Origin: a bacterium
Lineage (GTDB): Bacteria; UBA9089; CG2-30-40-21
Length of the DNA: 9,651 nt
NCBI GenBank assembly: GCA_018814245.1
Contig: JAHIZN010000002.1
Location: forward strand, 1 to 9,651
Direction: 5' to 3'
The notes under the pieces are model-generated. The model was not told the origin of the DNA. It did not search any database and was given only the letters and a program-made list of their open reading frames with translations. This document shows positions 7,332 through 9,651 of the stretch, piece by piece (position 1 is the first letter of the stretch; each line of letters opens with the position of its first letter). The translations under genes and the position numbers were made by a program.

Positions 7332-7635
7332 AAATAACCTTCCCAAATTTATTCGCAGGATAGATAATGGTACCAATAATATCCTTGTATATCTCAAATT
7401 CTTTGGCAGTTCTTACAATCACATCTACCGGGATCCTCAAATCAGAGAGCATCTTTCTAACTTTACGATTCTCTACGCGTGCTGGCAAATTACTATCCTT
7501 AATAATCAATAAATCCAAATCACTATCTTCCGCAGGTATCCCATTCGCATAAGAACCAAAAAGTATTATCTTTCCAGGCTTAAAGTTTTTTACAATCCTT
7601 CTTGTAATTTCATTTATTTGTTCTTGAGTTATCAT
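7321..7635 (-). CDS. MNT-type minimal nucleotidyltransferase, MntA-like
   Basis: A 104-residue protein of the polymerase-beta-like nucleotidyltransferase superfamily. It shows the GSYANG motif (Gly27-Ser28), the paired metal-binding acidic residues in DSDLDLL (Asp39 and Asp41) and a third acid at Asp71 in PVDVIV, so the catalytic centre looks complete. Length is normal for stand-alone MNT proteins. Such proteins usually pair with a HEPN RNase toxin and, in the characterised HepT-MntA pair, silence it by adding AMP to a tyrosine. Here no full HEPN gene adjoins: upstream is the glycosyltransferase and downstream only a 27-codon overlapping frame. The ATG is preceded by GGGAAGGAA at 7642-7650, a good ribosome binding site. 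The gene may now be an orphan antitoxin or have another nucleotidyl-transfer role. Confidence 0.85.
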   Translation of the reverse strand: MITQEQINEITRRIVKNFKPGKIILFGSYANGIPAEDSDLDLLIIKDSNLPARVENRKVRKMLSDLRIPVDVIVRTAKEFEIYKDIIGTIIYPANKFGKVIYES

Positions 7636-7734
7636 TAAAAATTCCTTCCCTTAAAATGTCAAGTAAGTAAATTATTGTGCTTGTCTCCTTCTTCACTCAT
7701 TTTTAATTTATAATTCATAATTTTTAATTTTTTT

Positions 7735-9054
7735 TCACCGTGCACCTTTTCGACCAAAGACAACCAGCAAGGTTTTCAGCATTAACTTAAAATCCAGGAC
7801 AAGGGAATAATTTTTTATATACAAAAGATCATACTTGAGCTTGCTTTTTGGGGAGATATCATAATTAGCATTTACCTGAGCCAGTCCGGTAATACCTGGC
7901 CTGACCTTAAACCTTTTGACATATCCAGGGATTGCTGCCTTGAACTGTTCGACAAAGAACAGCCTTTCTGGTCTTGGACCCACCAAACTCATCTGTCCCA
8001 TGAGTACATTGATGCATTGAAGTATCTCATCCATACGAGTATGTCTCAGAAATCTGCCCAGCTTAGTAATCCTTTCATCATCTTTTTGTGCAAGTACTGG
8101 ACCAGTGTTCTTTTCTGCATCTGTCATCATTGTCCGAAATTTATATATATTAAATAGATGTCCATCCCGGCCGACTCTTTCCTGACTAAAAACAATTGGT
8201 CCCTTTGAGTCAATCTTGATGAGAATGGCGATAATAATTAAAAATGGAAAGAGGACAAAAAGTACAAAAATGGATGCTGTTATATCAATAATTCGCTTAA
8301 GACTCCTGTTCCACCCTGAAATGGGCTGGATATTTACATCAATCAAAGGGATAGTCTCTATTTGTATGGTTTCTAACTTGCTAATAACAGATTCATATAT
8401 ATCGGGCACGGTCTTAAATCGAACTCGTTCATCCTCGCAAGCCAACACTATATCCCACAATTTTTGGTTAGAGATGGGAGGGATGGTGATAATTACCTCA
8501 TCTATCTGGTGTTCCTTTATTATTTGAAGCAAATCTGAGTACTGCCCCAGGATATTCTCACCCTGTGTTTCTCCAATAAACCCAATCAATTCATACCCTG
8601 ATTTCGGTGATTTTTGTATCTCTTCAGCAACAACTATCCCCTCGTCCCCATCACCAACGATCAGAATCCGTTTGACAGGCGTGGTTAATTCTAGAATAAG
8701 CACCCTCCATCCGCTTAAAAGAAAGATGTTTAAAAACCATGAAATGACAAAGACAGAGGTAGGAAATGTTGTGGCAATGGTTCGATTAACATAGGTGACA
8801 ACAACAACCACAAACATACCGGCTGTGATTGCCTTGAGTATAGTCATATGAATGTCTTCCCCATCTTTTTTCCAGAGGTATGCCCCGTTACCGTAAAGGG
8901 CAAGGAGCATGATTGTTGTGATTGCTATCCACATGGTTTGGTAGGCTTCAAAGTTTGCGTGTGGAAGGATACCGCCAAATCTGATCAAAAAGGAGCTGAT
9001 TATCCCCGCATTAATTAATAAGGCATCAATTATTACAGAAAGAATAATCCACAT
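7735..9054 (-). CDS. Polyprenyl-phosphate sugar-1-phosphate transferase (WbaP/WcaJ type)
   Basis: Inner-membrane enzyme that transfers a sugar 1-phosphate from a nucleotide sugar to the polyprenyl (undecaprenyl) phosphate carrier, the first step of exopolysaccharide, capsule or O-antigen repeat-unit synthesis. With the start chosen here it has 439 residues. An N-terminal block of about four hydrophobic segments (within 1-115) is followed by a Rossmann-like cytosolic domain (RILIVGDGDEG, about 129-139). A further membrane segment (about 257-280) leads to the C-terminal sugar transferase domain with KFRTM (305-309), the catalytic Asp-Glu pair (342-343), GPRPE (359-363) and RPGITG (385-390). The ATG at 9054 is preceded by GAGGAG and begins right at the first membrane segment, as usual in the family. 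The frame stays open upstream to a TTG at 9249 (ATG at 9243), but that extension is low complexity, spans a promoter and lacks a good ribosome site. The sugar (glucose, galactose or other) is not determinable, and no other polysaccharide gene is in view. Confidence 0.9.
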   Translation of the reverse strand: MWIILSVIIDALLINAGIISSFLIRFGGILPHANFEAYQTMWIAITTIMLLALYGNGAYLWKKDGEDIHMTILKAITAGMFVVVVVTYVNRTIATTFPTSVFVISWFLNIFLLSGWRVLILELTTPVKRILIVGDGDEGIVVAEEIQKSPKSGYELIGFIGETQGENILGQYSDLLQIIKEHQIDEVIITIPPISNQKLWDIVLACEDERVRFKTVPDIYESVISKLETIQIETIPLIDVNIQPISGWNRSLKRIIDITASIFVLFVLFPFLIIIAILIKIDSKGPIVFSQERVGRDGHLFNIYKFRTMMTDAEKNTGPVLAQKDDERITKLGRFLRHTRMDEILQCINVLMGQMSLVGPRPERLFFVEQFKAAIPGYVKRFKVRPGITGLAQVNANYDISPKSKLKYDLLYIKNYSLVLDFKLMLKTLLVVFGRKGAR

Positions 9055-9061
9055 AAAGCTT

Positions 9062-9067
9062 CTCCTC
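9062..9067 (-). promoter_or_regulatory. Ribosome binding site of the sugar transferase
   Basis: GAGGAG on the minus strand is 7 bases upstream of the ATG at 9054-9052. It is far better than anything in front of the alternative TTG (9249) or ATG (9243), and it decides the start in favour of 9054. Confidence 0.75.
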
Positions 9068-9090
9068 AAGTTATGAAGAAACAAAGGCAC

Positions 9091-9139
9091 GCTGACTGCT
9101 GACTGCTGACTGCTGACTGCTGACTGCTGACTGCTGACT
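9091..9139. repeat. Perfect heptanucleotide tandem repeat, seven copies
   Basis: Seven perfect units of GCTGACT (AGTCAGC on the coding strand) lie between the promoter and the ribosome binding site of the sugar transferase. Because 7 is not a multiple of 3, slippage would shift the frame of any translation coming from upstream; with the start at 9054 it would instead change leader length in steps of 7 bases. The expected transcription start falls at about the first unit. Similar heptamer arrays are known as dispersed tandem repeats in cyanobacteria and other bacteria. Confidence 0.95.
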
Positions 9140-9144
9140 TTTCC

Positions 9145-9173
9145 AGTATACATCATCTTTTTGGAGATGTCAA
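9145..9173 (-). promoter_or_regulatory. Near-consensus sigma-70 promoter
   Basis: On the minus strand a perfect TTGACA (9173-9168) is separated by exactly 17 bases from TATACT (9150-9145), one mismatch from TATAAT. Transcription would start near 9138, giving a leader of about 85 bases that consists largely of the heptamer array and ends in the GAGGAG site before the sugar transferase ATG at 9054. Confidence 0.75.
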
Positions 9174-9457
9174 GGGGTTTGTTGTGAGAGCCAGCAATTT
9201 TTTGTTGTGTAGAATTTGCTGATTCTTGTGCCTTTGTGTCCATATCCAAAACTGTTTGAGGCTTTCTTACTAATCACCGACCCATTACCCTTTCAAGTGA
9301 AAAAAACATTGCATTTTAGATGAATGTATGCTATAGTGTAATCGGTATAGCTTAATCAGGGTAATGGTTTGATGGGGGTCGCAGGGTTCAAGTAGGGGAA
9401 GGGTTTTTCTCGTTCACTATTTGATTCAACACTATATTGCTGATTTGTAGTTTAGTT
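9174..9457. other. Gene-free upstream region
   Basis: No gene is supported here. The minus-strand frame of the sugar transferase stays open to 9249 but looks like an unused extension. A weak plus-strand promoter-like pair (TTGCAT at 9309-9314, 17 bases, TATAGT at 9332-9337) points to the right but has no reading frame behind it within the window. The rest shows no repeat that I could match. Confidence 0.4.
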
Positions 9458-9650
9458 GTAACTATTCAGGTAGTGTAAGAAGGGGGATACGGAGATAGAG
9501 GAGATAAAGGGGATGGGTAAGATCAAAGCATTGGGTTTCTGCCTTGTTTGTGTAATGTTAATAAGATATTCACCACCCTACCCCTGCCAGCTGGGGATAA
9601 CTTGATACTCAAATATTTACCAATAATCTATTATCTCCCTATCTCCTTCA
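9458..9650 (+). repeat. MITE-like intergenic repeat, right copy
   Basis: Starts with GTAACTATTCAGG (9458-9470), then AGAAGGGGGATACGGAGATA (9479-9498), and ends with TATCTCCCTATCTCCTTC. The outer blocks form an imperfect terminal inverted pair (GAAGGGGGATACGGAGATA against GAAGGAGATAGGGAGATA). The same order of blocks occurs inverted at 1-177, and AAGTTATCCCC / AACTTATCCCC is shared in the interior. No coding potential is seen. Confidence 0.65.
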
Positions 9651-9651
9651 T

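Noticed and set aside
7641..7663. Promoter TTGACA with a -10 just before the nucleotidyltransferase
   Set aside because: TTGACA is present on the minus strand, but the only -10 candidate at 17 bases (TTTAAT) overlaps the start codon and would leave the ribosome binding site untranscribed.
9091..9139. Heptamer array as a CRISPR array or iteron origin
   Set aside because: The units are directly adjacent with no spacers, and there are no cas, replication initiator or partition genes nearby.

Overview
The window holds four substantial genes, all on the minus strand. It looks like chromosomal DNA of an uncultured, probably Gram-negative-type bacterium of moderate-to-low GC, with long gaps between genes full of short palindromic repeats. 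The sequence alone does not fix the phylum: no ribosomal gene or other strong taxonomic marker is present. The restriction-modification gene is visibly more A/T-rich and richer in Lys/Asn/Ile than the diguanylate cyclase and glycosyltransferase genes, which suggests separate acquisition.

Layout in the direction of transcription (right to left). At 9458-9650 lies a MITE-like repeat. After a gene-free stretch comes a near-consensus promoter (9145-9173). It is followed by a perfect seven-fold tandem array of a 7-base unit (9091-9139), a strong ribosome binding site, and a polyprenyl-phosphate sugar-phosphate transferase (7735-9054) of the WbaP/WcaJ type that starts exopolysaccharide or O-antigen assembly. 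Next is a small MNT-type nucleotidyltransferase (7321-7635). A 27-codon reading frame overlaps its stop and may be the stump of a HEPN partner gene. A 1274-residue single-chain restriction-modification enzyme follows (3179-7003), with nuclease, adenine methyltransferase and two target-recognition domains in one polypeptide. Last is an 816-residue sensor protein (177-2627) with PocR, GAF, coiled-coil, GAF and GGDEF regions, a probable diguanylate cyclase. Positions 1-176 hold a second copy of the terminal repeat in the opposite orientation.

The most notable structure is in the repeats. The restriction-modification gene is bracketed by inverted copies of one composite repeat: a 19-base block (2700-2718 and 7276-7294), then a palindromic element carrying an ACCACAAAGGGTGTA-type core (2772-2947 and 7135-7232). 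The right-hand copy sits where a HEPN partner of the nucleotidyltransferase would be expected. This fits a defence cassette moved or inserted between repeats, at the cost of a neighbouring toxin-antitoxin pair. The whole window is also flanked by a second repeat family in inverted orientation.

Functional links are mostly inferred. A c-di-GMP-producing sensor and an exopolysaccharide-initiating transferase are a plausible regulatory pair, but they are separated by the defence region and share no visible operon. No gene here is without a recognisable family, so novelty is more likely in the organisation (cassette-flanking repeats, repeat-bearing leader) than in a new protein family.
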